Assembly (NCBI GenBank): GCA_024399535.1
Contig: JAKSNU010000010.1
Location: 1-39,730, forward strand
Length of the DNA: 39,730 nucleotides
Direction of reading: 5' to 3'
Source: Paludibacteraceae bacterium
GTDB lineage: Bacteria; Bacteroidota; Bacteroidia; Bacteroidales; Paludibacteraceae
Shown here piece after piece: positions 28,232 through 36,267 of this stretch. The notes under the pieces were generated by a model. The model saw only the letters and a program-made list of their open reading frames with translations. It was not told where the DNA came from and ran no database searches. The stretch's first letter is position 1; each line of letters opens with the position of its first letter. The position numbers and the translations under genes were made by a program.

Positions 28232-29449
28232 ATGTTTGACGTTGAGAAAATAAGAAGGGATTTCCCAATTTTGACAGAGAAAGTTTATGGTAAACCATTA
28301 GTTTATTTTGACAATGGGGCAACCACTCAGAAACCAAAATGTGTGTTGGAGAGAATTATGCGTGCGTATACGACTGAGAATGGAAACATACATCGTGGTG
28401 TTCATTATATGAGTGAAATTGCGACCGAGCGTCATGAGGCGGCACGCGAAATAATTGCCCGTTTTATCGGTGCCTCAAGTAGTCAAGAGGTGATTTTTAC
28501 GAGGGGAACGACTGAAAGCATAAATCTTGTTGCAAGAACGTTGCCAGATGTGATTTGCCAAAGAGGAGATGAGATAGTGGTAAGCGAAATGGAACATCAT
28601 TCTAATATAGTACCTTGGCAATTGGCAGCTGAGAGATTAGGCTTAAAATTAAAGGTTATACCGATAACTGATGGTGGAGATTTGAGATATGATTTGCTTG
28701 ACGAAATTATAACAGAAAAGACTAAGATTGTTGCCATTACAATGGTCAGCAATGTACTTGGTACGGTTAATGATGTTCGACAGGTAATTAGGCAAGCCAA
28801 GAAAGTCGGGGCAAAAGTGTTGGTTGACGGAGCACAAGCAATAGCTCATATTCATGTAGATATGAGAGCTTTGGGGGCTGATTTTTTTGCTTTTTCCGGA
28901 CACAAGGTTTATGCGCCGAATGGTATAGGCGTCTTGTGGGGAAGAAAAGAGATATTAGAGATGATGCCACCATTTATGGGCGGTGGTGAAATGATAGACA
29001 GAGTGACATTCGAGAAGACTACGTATAACAAGCTCCCGTTTAAATTTGAGGCTGGAACACCTGATTACATCGGAAGTTTAGGGCTTGCTGAAGCTATCAA
29101 TTATTTGGATAGAATAGGGCTTGACGAAATCAAGAATCACGAGAATGAATTAATGAACTATGCAGTAGAAAGGATATGTTCAATGAAAGGAATCAGGAGA
29201 ATTGGTTCTCCTGAGAAGTGCAGTGGAGTTTTGTCGTTTCTGGTTGATAAAGCGCATCCGTATGATGTAGGGGCTATGTTAGATAAACTTGGCGTTGCTG
29301 TCAGAACTGGACATCATTGTGCTGAACCATTGATGGATAGATTTGGAATACCAGGGACGATTAGAGCATCGTTTGCAATATATAATACGAAAGAAGAGGT
29401 TGAAGTGTTTGCAAAAGGTCTTGAAAGGATTATTTCGATAATAGGCTAA
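28232..29449 (+). CDS. sufS: Cysteine desulfurase SufS
   Basis: The 405-residue PLP enzyme supplies sulfur for Fe-S assembly. It starts MFDVEKIRRDFPILTEKVYG and has the PLP lysine in FSGHKVYAPNG (K225) and the catalytic cysteine in RTGHHCAEP (C363), the group II desulfurase form. The TTG at 28220, next to the sufD stop, gives four extra residues; I prefer ATG at 28232 because it matches the family N-terminus and has GAAAAGGAAA upstream. No sufE or sufU activator gene is adjacent. A GlsB-like acyltransferase follows 2 nt after the stop. Confidence 0.95.
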   Translation: MFDVEKIRRDFPILTEKVYGKPLVYFDNGATTQKPKCVLERIMRAYTTENGNIHRGVHYMSEIATERHEAAREIIARFIGASSSQEVIFTRGTTESINLVARTLPDVICQRGDEIVVSEMEHHSNIVPWQLAAERLGLKLKVIPITDGGDLRYDLLDEIITEKTKIVAITMVSNVLGTVNDVRQVIRQAKKVGAKVLVDGAQAIAHIHVDMRALGADFFAFSGHKVYAPNGIGVLWGRKEILEMMPPFMGGGEMIDRVTFEKTTYNKLPFKFEAGTPDYIGSLGLAEAINYLDRIGLDEIKNHENELMNYAVERICSMKGIRRIGSPEKCSGVLSFLVDKAHPYDVGAMLDKLGVAVRTGHHCAEPLMDRFGIPGTIRASFAIYNTKEEVEVFAKGLERIISIIG

Positions 29450-29451
29450 AA

Positions 29452-30420
29452 ATGGAAGAAAAAATCATTGATCCAGTACCAGTCGAGCTTATTGAGGCTG
29501 AATTGACTGAAGAACGTTTGCTTAGACGTACGAACAAAGCTAATAATCTGCTTTATGTTGTGAATGCTCATAATGCGCCTAACACAATGCGAGAGATAGG
29601 GCGTCTGAGAGAATTCACATTTAGAGCGGCGGGAGGAGGTACCGGCAAATCATGCGACATAGATGAGTTTGATACTATGGATGAGCCATGTCAGCAGATG
29701 ATAGTTTGGAATCCTGACGCAAAAGAGATAGTCGGTGGGTATCGTTTTATTTTTGGCGACAAGGTTAAATATGATGAGAAAGGTCAGCCAATATTAGCAA
29801 CGTCGCACTTGTTTAAGTTTTCGAGGAGATTTCTGAGGGAATATATGCCTTATGTGTTGGAACTTGGCAGGTCGTTCGTGACGCCAGAGTATCAATCCAG
29901 CAAGCAAGGGACGAAAAGTCTGTATGCTTTGGACAATTTGTGGGATGGAATGGGCGCTTTGGTAGTGCAAAACCCAAAAATGAAGTACTTTTTCGGTAAG
30001 GTTACTATGTATCCGTCATATGGAACTATGGGAAGGGATATGATTTTGTATTTTATGAAAAAATACTTTGGTGATAAAAACAAGTTGATAGTTCCTTATA
30101 ATCCACTTAAGATGGAGACTCGGCTCACTCTATTGCAAAAGATATTCCCTGGATTATCGTTGTCGGAGAGTTACGCAACGTTAAAAAAAGAGTTGAAGAA
30201 TATTGGATTGAAGTTGCCTCCTTTGGTGAGTTCGTATATTAGTTTGTCTGGAACAATGGTTTGTTTCGGGACAGCCATAAACGATACTTTTGGTAATGTC
30301 GAAGAGACTGGAATCATGGTAACAATAGACGATATATATGATGAAAAGAGGGAAAGACATATTCAGACATATCTCGATGAATTGATGGGAAAATTGAATA
30401 TAAAACAATTGGGTGTGTGA
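29452..30420 (+). CDS. GNAT-type N-acyltransferase, GlsB/OlsB-like (glycine or ornithine lipid synthesis)
   Basis: The 322-residue protein resembles the hemolysin/OlsB acyltransferases. TNKANNLLYVVNAHNAP, MREIGRLREFTFRAAGGGTG, CQQMIVWNPDAKEIVGGYRFI and the ELGRSFVTPEYQ motif are all typical of the Bacteroidetes N-acyltransferases that join a 3-hydroxy fatty acid to an amino acid. In Bacteroides this is GlsB, which makes monoacyl glycine and with the O-acyltransferase GlsA forms glycine lipids. No gene for GlsA lies next to it; a PlsC-like gene at 35124 is of another subfamily. The next gene starts on the last base of its stop codon. Substrate assignment is inference from lineage. Confidence 0.82.
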   Translation: MEEKIIDPVPVELIEAELTEERLLRRTNKANNLLYVVNAHNAPNTMREIGRLREFTFRAAGGGTGKSCDIDEFDTMDEPCQQMIVWNPDAKEIVGGYRFIFGDKVKYDEKGQPILATSHLFKFSRRFLREYMPYVLELGRSFVTPEYQSSKQGTKSLYALDNLWDGMGALVVQNPKMKYFFGKVTMYPSYGTMGRDMILYFMKKYFGDKNKLIVPYNPLKMETRLTLLQKIFPGLSLSESYATLKKELKNIGLKLPPLVSSYISLSGTMVCFGTAINDTFGNVEETGIMVTIDDIYDEKRERHIQTYLDELMGKLNIKQLGV

Positions 30421-30848
30421 TGAATTGGACAATTTTTGTTGTTGCAATCGTTTTGGTCTTGTTGTTGAGTACGGCTGGTGTTTATGTTAGAAAAGTGAAT
30501 AGAGAGCAACCTGAAAGCGAGGAGAAAAAGGAAATTCCTGCTGATTGTTGTGGTGCACATGCTGTATGCGAGAGAGATTCATTGTTGAGCAAGACTGATG
30601 AAATCATATATTTTGATGATGAAGAACTCGATGAATTGGCGGGAATTGCAGCGGATGAATACGATGATAGAGAATTAAAGATGGTTGAGGATGTGTTTTA
30701 TACGATGCGCGAACAAGATGTGGCTGGATGGCTCAGGAGTTTGCAGTTGAGAAATATTGAATTGCCAGAACATATAAGAGACGAGGCATTGTTAATAGTA
30801 ATGGAACGAAGAGAGTTAAGGTTGGAGAAACATGATAGAAAAGACTGA
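30420..30848 (+). CDS. Small membrane-anchored protein with CC-x2-H-x2-C motif, Bacteroidetes-specific
   Basis: The 142-residue protein has one N-terminal membrane segment (about residues 3-22), then RKVNR, which places the rest in the cytoplasm. A short linker leads to CCGAHAVCERDSLL with C43, C44, H47 and C50. The remainder is acidic and helical: YFDDEELDELAGIAADEYDD, FYTMREQDVAGWLRSLQLR and ELPEHIRDEALLIVMERREL. I recall similar proteins next to hflX in Bacteroides, without known function. ATG at 30420 gives a TGATG overlap with the acyltransferase gene; GTG one codon upstream is an alternative. hflX starts 17 nt before its stop, so expression of all three is tightly linked. The clustered Cys and His suggest metal or redox chemistry. 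Confidence 0.78.
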   Translation: MNWTIFVVAIVLVLLLSTAGVYVRKVNREQPESEEKKEIPADCCGAHAVCERDSLLSKTDEIIYFDDEELDELAGIAADEYDDRELKMVEDVFYTMREQDVAGWLRSLQLRNIELPEHIRDEALLIVMERRELRLEKHDRKD

Positions 30849-32046
30849 AATATATTCTGAATACGCTGTTTTAGTTGGATTGATAACTCCTCAACAAAAA
30901 GAGGAGAAGGCGAAAGAATATTTAGATGAATTGGAATTTTTGGCTGATACGGCTGGAGCAAAGATACAAAAAAGGTTTTTGCAGCGATTGGATTATCCGA
31001 ACTCTAAGACTTTTGTAGGGGAAGGAAAATTGCAAGAGATTGCTGACTATATTAAGATGATGGAGGAGAGTGATTTTCCCGTTGGAATGGTGATTTTTGA
31101 TGATGAGTTGTCGCCATTGCAATTGAGAAATATCGAGAAAGAGTTGAAGGTGAAAATTTTAGACAGAACTAATCTGATACTTGATATTTTTGCAAAGCGT
31201 GCTCAGACAGCATATGCTAAAACACAGGTTGAGTTGGCGCAATACCAGTATTTGTTGCCGAGATTGGCTGGTATGTGGACACATCTTGAACGACAGAAAG
31301 GAGGTATTGGTATGCGAGGACCTGGTGAGACGCAGATTGAGATGGACAAACGAATAATTCTTAATCGAATTTCTTTACTGAAGAAACAATTGCAAGCTAT
31401 TGATAGACAGATGACCACGCAGAGACAGAATCGCGGGAAGATGGTAAGAGTGGCATTGGTGGGATATACAAATGTTGGAAAATCGACAATGATGAATCTT
31501 TTGTCAAAAAGCGATGTGTTTGCGGAAAATAAGTTGTTTGCCACATTAGATACAACTGTAAGAAAAGTGATAATTGACAATCTGCCTTTTTTGATGTCAG
31601 ATACCGTTGGATTTATAAGGAAATTGCCAACTACGTTGATAGAATCGTTCAAAAGTACGCTTGATGAGGTTCGAGAAGCAGACCTGCTTGTTCATATCGT
31701 GGATATCTCTCATCCGAATTTTGAGGAACAATATGAGGTTGTCAACAAGACATTGTTGGATGTATGTAATGAACAAAAACCAACTATATTGGTGTTCAAC
31801 AAAATTGATGCATTTACCTATGTTCCGCAAGATGAAGATGATTTGTCTGAGAAACGCAGAGAAAACTATAGTTTGGACGAATTGAAGCAGACATGGATGT
31901 CAAGAATGGATGATAATTGTATTTTTGTATCGGCTGGAAAGAAGTTGAACATAGAGGAATTGAAACAGATGTTGTATGATAAGGTTAAAGAGATACATGT
32001 AAAAAGGTTCCCTTATAACGACTTCCTGTTTCAACATTACGAATAA
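30832..32046 (+). CDS. hflX: Ribosome-associated GTPase HflX
   Basis: The 404-residue GTPase has the HflX N-terminal domain (AKIQKRFLQRLDYPNSKTFVG, FDDELSPLQLRNIEKEL), the glycine-rich linker GGIGMRGPGETQIEMDKR, then a G domain with GYTNVGKST (G1), DTVGFIRKLPTTLIESF (G3 and switch II) and FNKIDAF (G4). HflX splits stalled 70S ribosomes, for instance after heat or antibiotic stress. The start at 30832 overlaps the upstream gene by 17 nt. The C-terminal domain is short and ends FPYNDFLFQHYE. A lipoprotein gene follows after 22 nt. Confidence 0.95.
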   Translation: MIEKTEIYSEYAVLVGLITPQQKEEKAKEYLDELEFLADTAGAKIQKRFLQRLDYPNSKTFVGEGKLQEIADYIKMMEESDFPVGMVIFDDELSPLQLRNIEKELKVKILDRTNLILDIFAKRAQTAYAKTQVELAQYQYLLPRLAGMWTHLERQKGGIGMRGPGETQIEMDKRIILNRISLLKKQLQAIDRQMTTQRQNRGKMVRVALVGYTNVGKSTMMNLLSKSDVFAENKLFATLDTTVRKVIIDNLPFLMSDTVGFIRKLPTTLIESFKSTLDEVREADLLVHIVDISHPNFEEQYEVVNKTLLDVCNEQKPTILVFNKIDAFTYVPQDEDDLSEKRRENYSLDELKQTWMSRMDDNCIFVSAGKKLNIEELKQMLYDKVKEIHVKRFPYNDFLFQHYE

Positions 32047-32068
32047 TAATTTTCAAAACAATAGAATT

Positions 32069-32635
32069 ATGAAAAAGACTTTGTTATTTGTTATGACGAT
32101 TATGGTAATCGCAGCAACAATTGTTTCGTGTAAAGACAAAAAAGGCCCTGAACCACAGCAGAGTGATGTGCGAGATGCTTTTGTTGGCGAATACACTTTG
32201 GTGTTAAATGGAACTATTTCAGCAACAACTGGCAATAGTTCGATTGATGCAATTTTGCCTGAAGCGTTGCCAATAAACAATTTTGAGGACGTATTGGTTA
32301 TAAGCAAAGACGAGTCCTCAGCCAATAAAGTCAATATTACCGGGCTTAGAGGATTGTATAATTGTTCTGCAAGTGTTAGTGGTAATGAGTTGTTTTTGGA
32401 GAGTTCGGTGAACAAGACGGAATTTGACCTTGGCGAAACGAGCGGTGTGGAGCAATTGAAAGGAATCACTATTCCAATTAATTACACGCTTGTTCATAAG
32501 AGTGCGAAGCTGACAGATAATGTTTTGGAATGGCATACTGACGGAACAGGAAGTGGTTCGTTCGAACTTCCTATAGTTGGTTCGTTGACGATAAGCGGTT
32601 CGGCTTCAATTGATAATACAGCTACTAAGAGATAA
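32069..32635 (+). CDS. Small lipoprotein of unknown function
   Basis: The 188-residue protein has a lipoprotein signal (MKKTLLFVMTIMVIAATIVSC, Cys21 as lipid site) followed by KDKKGPEP. The mature part is beta-rich: VRDAFVGEYTLVLNGTI near the start, then alternating strands and SGSFELPIVGSLTISGSAS near the end. The opening F-x-G-x-Y pattern and size recall calycin-like Bacteroidetes lipoproteins, but I cannot place the family. Lipids on Cys followed by charged residues favour the outer membrane. It sits 22 nt after hflX and 3 nt before the first chromate transporter gene, so it is probably cotranscribed with both. Confidence 0.75.
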   Translation: MKKTLLFVMTIMVIAATIVSCKDKKGPEPQQSDVRDAFVGEYTLVLNGTISATTGNSSIDAILPEALPINNFEDVLVISKDESSANKVNITGLRGLYNCSASVSGNELFLESSVNKTEFDLGETSGVEQLKGITIPINYTLVHKSAKLTDNVLEWHTDGTGSGSFELPIVGSLTISGSASIDNTATKR

Positions 32636-32638
32636 GTT

Positions 32639-33181
32639 GTGCTTTGGAGTTTGTTTTGGTCGTTCGCTAAGATAGGAGCATTTACTCTTGGCGGAGGATA
32701 TGCGATGTTGGCTGTCATCGAGAATGAGGTTGTCGCAAAACGTCATTGGATTGCAATGGAAGATTTTGTGGACTTAGTGGTGTTGGCGCAGACAGCTCCA
32801 GGAATCTTGGCTGTAAATATATCTATCTTGACTGGGAATAAAATTGCAGGGAAACGTGGGGCAGTTGTGAGTGCGTTAGGTGCAGTATTGCCGTCATTCA
32901 TAACTATTTTGGTGATAGCGATATGTTTCAGTCAGTTCCAAAATAATATTTGGGTACGAAAAGTGTTTAATGGTGTGAGACCGGCAGTCATTGCGTTGAT
33001 AGCTGTTCCTGTATTTTCGTTGGCTAAAAGTGCAAATGTCGGTTGGAAGACGGTTTGGATACCGATTGTTGTGGCATTGCTGATATGGTTGGTGGGTGTA
33101 TCGCCTATATACATAATTGTTACGGCAATTGTTGCTGGTATTGCAGTTCATTGGATTGAGAGCGAAAAAGGGAGGGAATAA
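32639..33181 (+). CDS. Chromate transporter family protein, first half-size subunit
   Basis: The 180-residue membrane protein is one domain of the CHR family: FWSFAKIGAFTLGGGYAM at the N-terminus, then VVLAQTAPGILAVNISILTG and five or six membrane segments. Full-length ChrA proteins fuse two such domains; short-chain members are encoded as pairs, as here. The start is GTG at 32639, 3 nt after the lipoprotein stop. The partner starts on the last base of this stop codon (TAATG). The family exports chromate, but many members in anaerobes have no proven chromate function, so the substrate is uncertain. Confidence 0.88.
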   Translation: MLWSLFWSFAKIGAFTLGGGYAMLAVIENEVVAKRHWIAMEDFVDLVVLAQTAPGILAVNISILTGNKIAGKRGAVVSALGAVLPSFITILVIAICFSQFQNNIWVRKVFNGVRPAVIALIAVPVFSLAKSANVGWKTVWIPIVVALLIWLVGVSPIYIIVTAIVAGIAVHWIESEKGRE

Positions 33182-33717
33182 TGATTTATTTGGAACTTTT
33201 TTGGACTTTTTTCAAGATTGGGTTGTTCGGTTTTGGAGGTGGTGCAGCAATGTTATCGCTCATTCAGTTTGAAACAGTTGAACATCACCAGTGGATAACT
33301 GCACAGGGGTTTACAGACATGGTTGCAATAAGTCAGGTGACTCCAGGACCTATTGGAATCAATTCGGCAACTTATGCTGGATATTTGGCAACAGGCTCCG
33401 TCTTCGGCGCATTTGTAGCGACTGCAGCAATTGTCTTGCCATCGCTCATTATTATGCTTATCGTGGCTTCTATGATAGCTAAGTTCAAAGAAAATGAGTG
33501 GATGCTTAGTATTATGAAGGTGCTGAGACCAACGATAGTAGGATTGATAGCTGCGGCAGCATTGTTGTTGATGACGGAAGAGACATTCGGTGAAGGGTAT
33601 GGAAATTGGAAGTCTTGGTTGATATTGGTTGTTGCTTTTTGTGCGATGAAATGGGAGAAAATAAATCCTGTATATTTAATATTAGGAGCAGGAGTGTTCG
33701 GCGTAATATTTTGTTAG
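33181..33717 (+). CDS. Chromate transporter family protein, second half-size subunit
   Basis: The 178-residue protein repeats the pattern of its neighbour: FWTFFKIGLFGFGGGAAMLSLIQ, then MVAISQVTPGPIGINSATYAGY and several membrane segments. The two halves are homologous but clearly diverged, as expected for a heterodimer rather than a recent duplication. Both have their own start region and complete CHR motif, so this is not a broken full-length ChrA. tcdA follows 5 nt after the stop. Confidence 0.88.
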   Translation: MIYLELFWTFFKIGLFGFGGGAAMLSLIQFETVEHHQWITAQGFTDMVAISQVTPGPIGINSATYAGYLATGSVFGAFVATAAIVLPSLIIMLIVASMIAKFKENEWMLSIMKVLRPTIVGLIAAAALLLMTEETFGEGYGNWKSWLILVVAFCAMKWEKINPVYLILGAGVFGVIFC

Positions 33718-33722
33718 GCGGT

Positions 33723-34436
33723 ATGTGGAATGAGAGAAATATATTGATGATAGGCGAAGAGAAAATTGAAATTTTGAGGAATTCGCGTGTGTTGGTGGTG
33801 GGTGTAGGCGGAGTAGGTGCATATGCAGCTGAGATGATTGTCCGTGCTGGTGTGGGAAATATTGTGATTGTGGATTCTGATGTGGTGTCTGAGACGAACA
33901 TCAATCGGCAATTAATAGCATTGCACAGCACCATCGGACGTAAGAAAGTGGATGTGCTGGCAGAGAGGTTGTTAGATATCAATCCCGATTTGAATATTGA
34001 GGTTATTGGCGAATATCTCAAAGATGAGAGGACGAATGAGGTGTTGGCGATGGGACATTATGATTGTGTGGTCGATGCGATTGATACGTTGGCTCCTAAA
34101 GTGTTTTTGTTATATCAGGCGCATGAGATGGGAGTACCTATTGTCAGCTGTATGGGTAGCGGAGGAAAGGTAAACCCCATGATGGTGAAGATTGATGACA
34201 TTTCTCGGTCGAATCATTGCAAATTGGCTCGAATGGTCAGAAAAAGATTGCATCATTTGGGTGTTTCGGAGGGAATAAGGGCGGTTTATTCGGACGAAGT
34301 GGTGGATAGGGGTGTGGTTGAAAAGACCGAAGGTGAGAGAAATAAGGCGTCGAATGTAGGAACTTTGGGGTATATGACGGCTGTATTTGGCTGTTTTGTG
34401 GCAGGCGAAACCATAAATCAGATAATACATTTGTAA
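33723..34436 (+). CDS. tcdA: tRNA threonylcarbamoyladenosine dehydratase (ThiF/E1-like)
   Basis: The 237-residue protein has the E1-like Rossmann fold: [21 protein letters not shown] (nucleotide site), [18 protein letters not shown] with the conserved DxD/NxNRQ region, and [35 protein letters not shown] is typical of TcdA (CsdL/YgdL), which cyclises t6A to ct6A in tRNAs reading ANN codons. The frame is open from 33606, inside the upstream gene, but ATG at 33723 ([18 protein letters not shown]) matches the family start and has AGGCGG just upstream. The sulfur-relay partners csdA/csdE are not adjacent; sufS lies 4 kb upstream. Confidence 0.9.
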   Translation: MWNERNILMIGEEKIEILRNSRVLVVGVGGVGAYAAEMIVRAGVGNIVIVDSDVVSETNINRQLIALHSTIGRKKVDVLAERLLDINPDLNIEVIGEYLKDERTNEVLAMGHYDCVVDAIDTLAPKVFLLYQAHEMGVPIVSCMGSGGKVNPMMVKIDDISRSNHCKLARMVRKRLHHLGVSEGIRAVYSDEVVDRGVVEKTEGERNKASNVGTLGYMTAVFGCFVAGETINQIIHL

Positions 34437-34461
34437 AATCGTAATAAATAGAACTTACCTT

Positions 34462-35115
34462 ATGATAAAGGTTGAAGGTGTAATTAAAAGATTTGGTAGC
34501 CTGGAGGTTCTGAAAGGTGTGGATTTGGCGGTCGGTAAAGGCGAGATAGTGAGCCTTATGGGACCTTCGGGAGCTGGAAAAACGACTTTGTTGCAGATTA
34601 TTGGTACTTTGTCTTCTGCAGACGGAGGAAGGGTGATCGTAGATGGTGTGGATGTTTTGTCGTTGAAGGGAAATGCTTTGTCGAGGTTCCGAAATGAGAG
34701 GATAGGTTTTGTTTTTCAGTTTCATCAGTTGTTCGCCGAATTTACGGCTGTTGAGAATGTTATGATGCCAGCATTGATTGGAGGTAAGGATTTCAAGACG
34801 GCAAGGCGAGATGCGATGGAATTGTTGGAATATATGAACTTGAAGGAGAGGGCTGAGCATAAACCTAACGAATTGTCAGGTGGCGAGAAACAAAGGGTCG
34901 CTGTGGCGAGAGCGTTGATAAACCATCCGGCCGTGCTTTTGGCTGATGAGCCATCGGGCAGTCTTGACTCAAAGAACAGAGAAGAATTGCAATCACTGTT
35001 CCTGCAGTTGAGGGCAGAGAGGGGACAGACCATTTTTATTGTGACGCATGACGAGGAGTTGGCGCGACAAGGCGACAGAGTGGTAAATATATTAGATGGT
35101 AAAATAACGAATTGA
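34462..35115 (+). CDS. ABC transporter ATP-binding protein, LolD/MacB type
   Basis: The 217-residue ATPase has Walker [11 protein letters not shown]-loop [21 protein letters not shown], signature [16 protein letters not shown], Walker [13 protein letters not shown] and switch [10 protein letters not shown]. The FQFHQLL-type sequence and length fit LolD, the ATPase that with LolC/E releases lipoproteins from the inner membrane toward LolA. MacB or FtsE-like ATPases are alternatives. No MacB/LolC-type permease gene is adjacent, as is usual for lolD in Bacteroidetes. The gene lies 25 nt after tcdA, and the next start lies 8 nt after its stop. Confidence 0.88.
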   Translation: MIKVEGVIKRFGSLEVLKGVDLAVGKGEIVSLMGPSGAGKTTLLQIIGTLSSADGGRVIVDGVDVLSLKGNALSRFRNERIGFVFQFHQLFAEFTAVENVMMPALIGGKDFKTARRDAMELLEYMNLKERAEHKPNELSGGEKQRVAVARALINHPAVLLADEPSGSLDSKNREELQSLFLQLRAERGQTIFIVTHDEELARQGDRVVNILDGKITN

Positions 35116-35123
35116 TTTCTATT

Positions 35124-36245
35124 ATGTTTGAAGATATAAGACCATACGAGGGTGCTGAGATTAGACGAGTGATTGAAGAGTTGTGCAACGATGTTGAATT
35201 TGTTGCATTGGCATCTAAAGTCCCAACTTTCGATGTTGACAGATTTAGGGCTTCGGCTGCAAAATATGCAACTCTGATTGAGTTTCAGCGCGATTGGGAA
35301 AGACCTTTCTTGGAATGGATGGTAAAACGCAATTCTGAGGGGTTGACTATGTCAGGGACAGAAAATCTGTCAAGAGATGAAGGACAATTGTTCCTAACAA
35401 ACCATAGGGATATTACGGTGGATCCGGCATATTTGGCATTATCATTGATACAGACGATTGACGATACCTGCGAGATAGCGATAGGCGACAACCTATATGT
35501 ACGACCTTGGATTGAGAAATTTGTAAAACTCAGCAGGAGTTTTACAGTCCGCAGAAACCTCACACGAGGCGAGATGGTGAGGGCATTTGCTGAATTGAGT
35601 CAATATGTGCGTTATTCTTTGACCGAGAAGAGAGCTCATATATGGATGGCACAGCGTGAGGGAAGGTCAAAGGATGCAACGGACCTAACTCAAGAGAGTT
35701 TGATCAAGATGCTTGCCATGAGTGGTTCGGGAAGTTTGATAGACAATTTGCTGAATCTTAATATTTGTCCAACGACTTTGTCGTACGAATTCGACCCTTG
35801 TGACTATCTGAAGGCTGGCGAGATGCAGATGAAAAGGGATAATCCTAATTACAAAAAAAGCCCTATGGACGATTTCATCAGTATGAAAGAGGGTATAAAT
35901 GACAATCATGGAAGGATTCATATTCATTTTGGAAAGAATCTACGTGACAAATTGACGGAAATAGGAAGAAATGTTGCAAACAGAAAAGAGCAGGCAGAGG
36001 CAGTCTGTCGTGCTTGCGATTGCGAAATACATGGTAACTACGTGTTATATCCAATAAATTATTGGGCATACGAAATGAGATTTGGCGATAGAATTTGGGA
36101 TGGTGATTACGGAATGAGCCGTGAATATTTAGAAGGTCAATTGGCGAAGATTGATATAGCGAATAGTGATGAGGAGTTCTTGTGGGCAAAATTGATAGAA
36201 ATGTATTCAAATCCAGTATTGTCATATTTGAAAACAAACAATTAA
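35124..36245 (+). CDS. PlsC-like acyltransferase, Bacteroidetes cytosolic subfamily
   Basis: The 373-residue protein begins MFEDIRPYEGAEIRRVIEEL and contains LFLTNHRDITVDPAYLAL, the acyltransferase motif I with H94. The catalytic Asp is normally five positions after His (HX4D); here D100 is six after and D96 two after. Later motifs are IGDNLYVRPWIEKFVKLSRSFTVRRNL and AHIWMAQREGRSKDATDLTQE in place of FPEGTRS. Members are annotated as 1-acyl-glycerol-3-phosphate acyltransferases, but it is longer than PlsC and has no obvious membrane segment. It could acylate another lipid precursor. ATG at 35124 is chosen; the TTG at 35112 overlapping the upstream stop is less likely. Confidence 0.8.
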   Translation: MFEDIRPYEGAEIRRVIEELCNDVEFVALASKVPTFDVDRFRASAAKYATLIEFQRDWERPFLEWMVKRNSEGLTMSGTENLSRDEGQLFLTNHRDITVDPAYLALSLIQTIDDTCEIAIGDNLYVRPWIEKFVKLSRSFTVRRNLTRGEMVRAFAELSQYVRYSLTEKRAHIWMAQREGRSKDATDLTQESLIKMLAMSGSGSLIDNLLNLNICPTTLSYEFDPCDYLKAGEMQMKRDNPNYKKSPMDDFISMKEGINDNHGRIHIHFGKNLRDKLTEIGRNVANRKEQAEAVCRACDCEIHGNYVLYPINYWAYEMRFGDRIWDGDYGMSREYLEGQLAKIDIANSDEEFLWAKLIEMYSNPVLSYLKTNN

Positions 36246-36267
36246 TAACAATTTAATATTTATTTTT

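Noticed and set aside
32639..33717. Two short chromate transporter genes as one frameshifted ChrA.
   Set aside because: Each half has its own start and complete GGG and PGP/APG motifs with a clean TAATG junction; two-gene members are normal in this family.
35124..36245. The PlsC-like gene as glsA, the partner of the acyltransferase at 29452.
   Set aside because: It belongs to a longer, apparently soluble Bacteroidetes subfamily with different motifs and is 4.7 kb away; evidence is insufficient.
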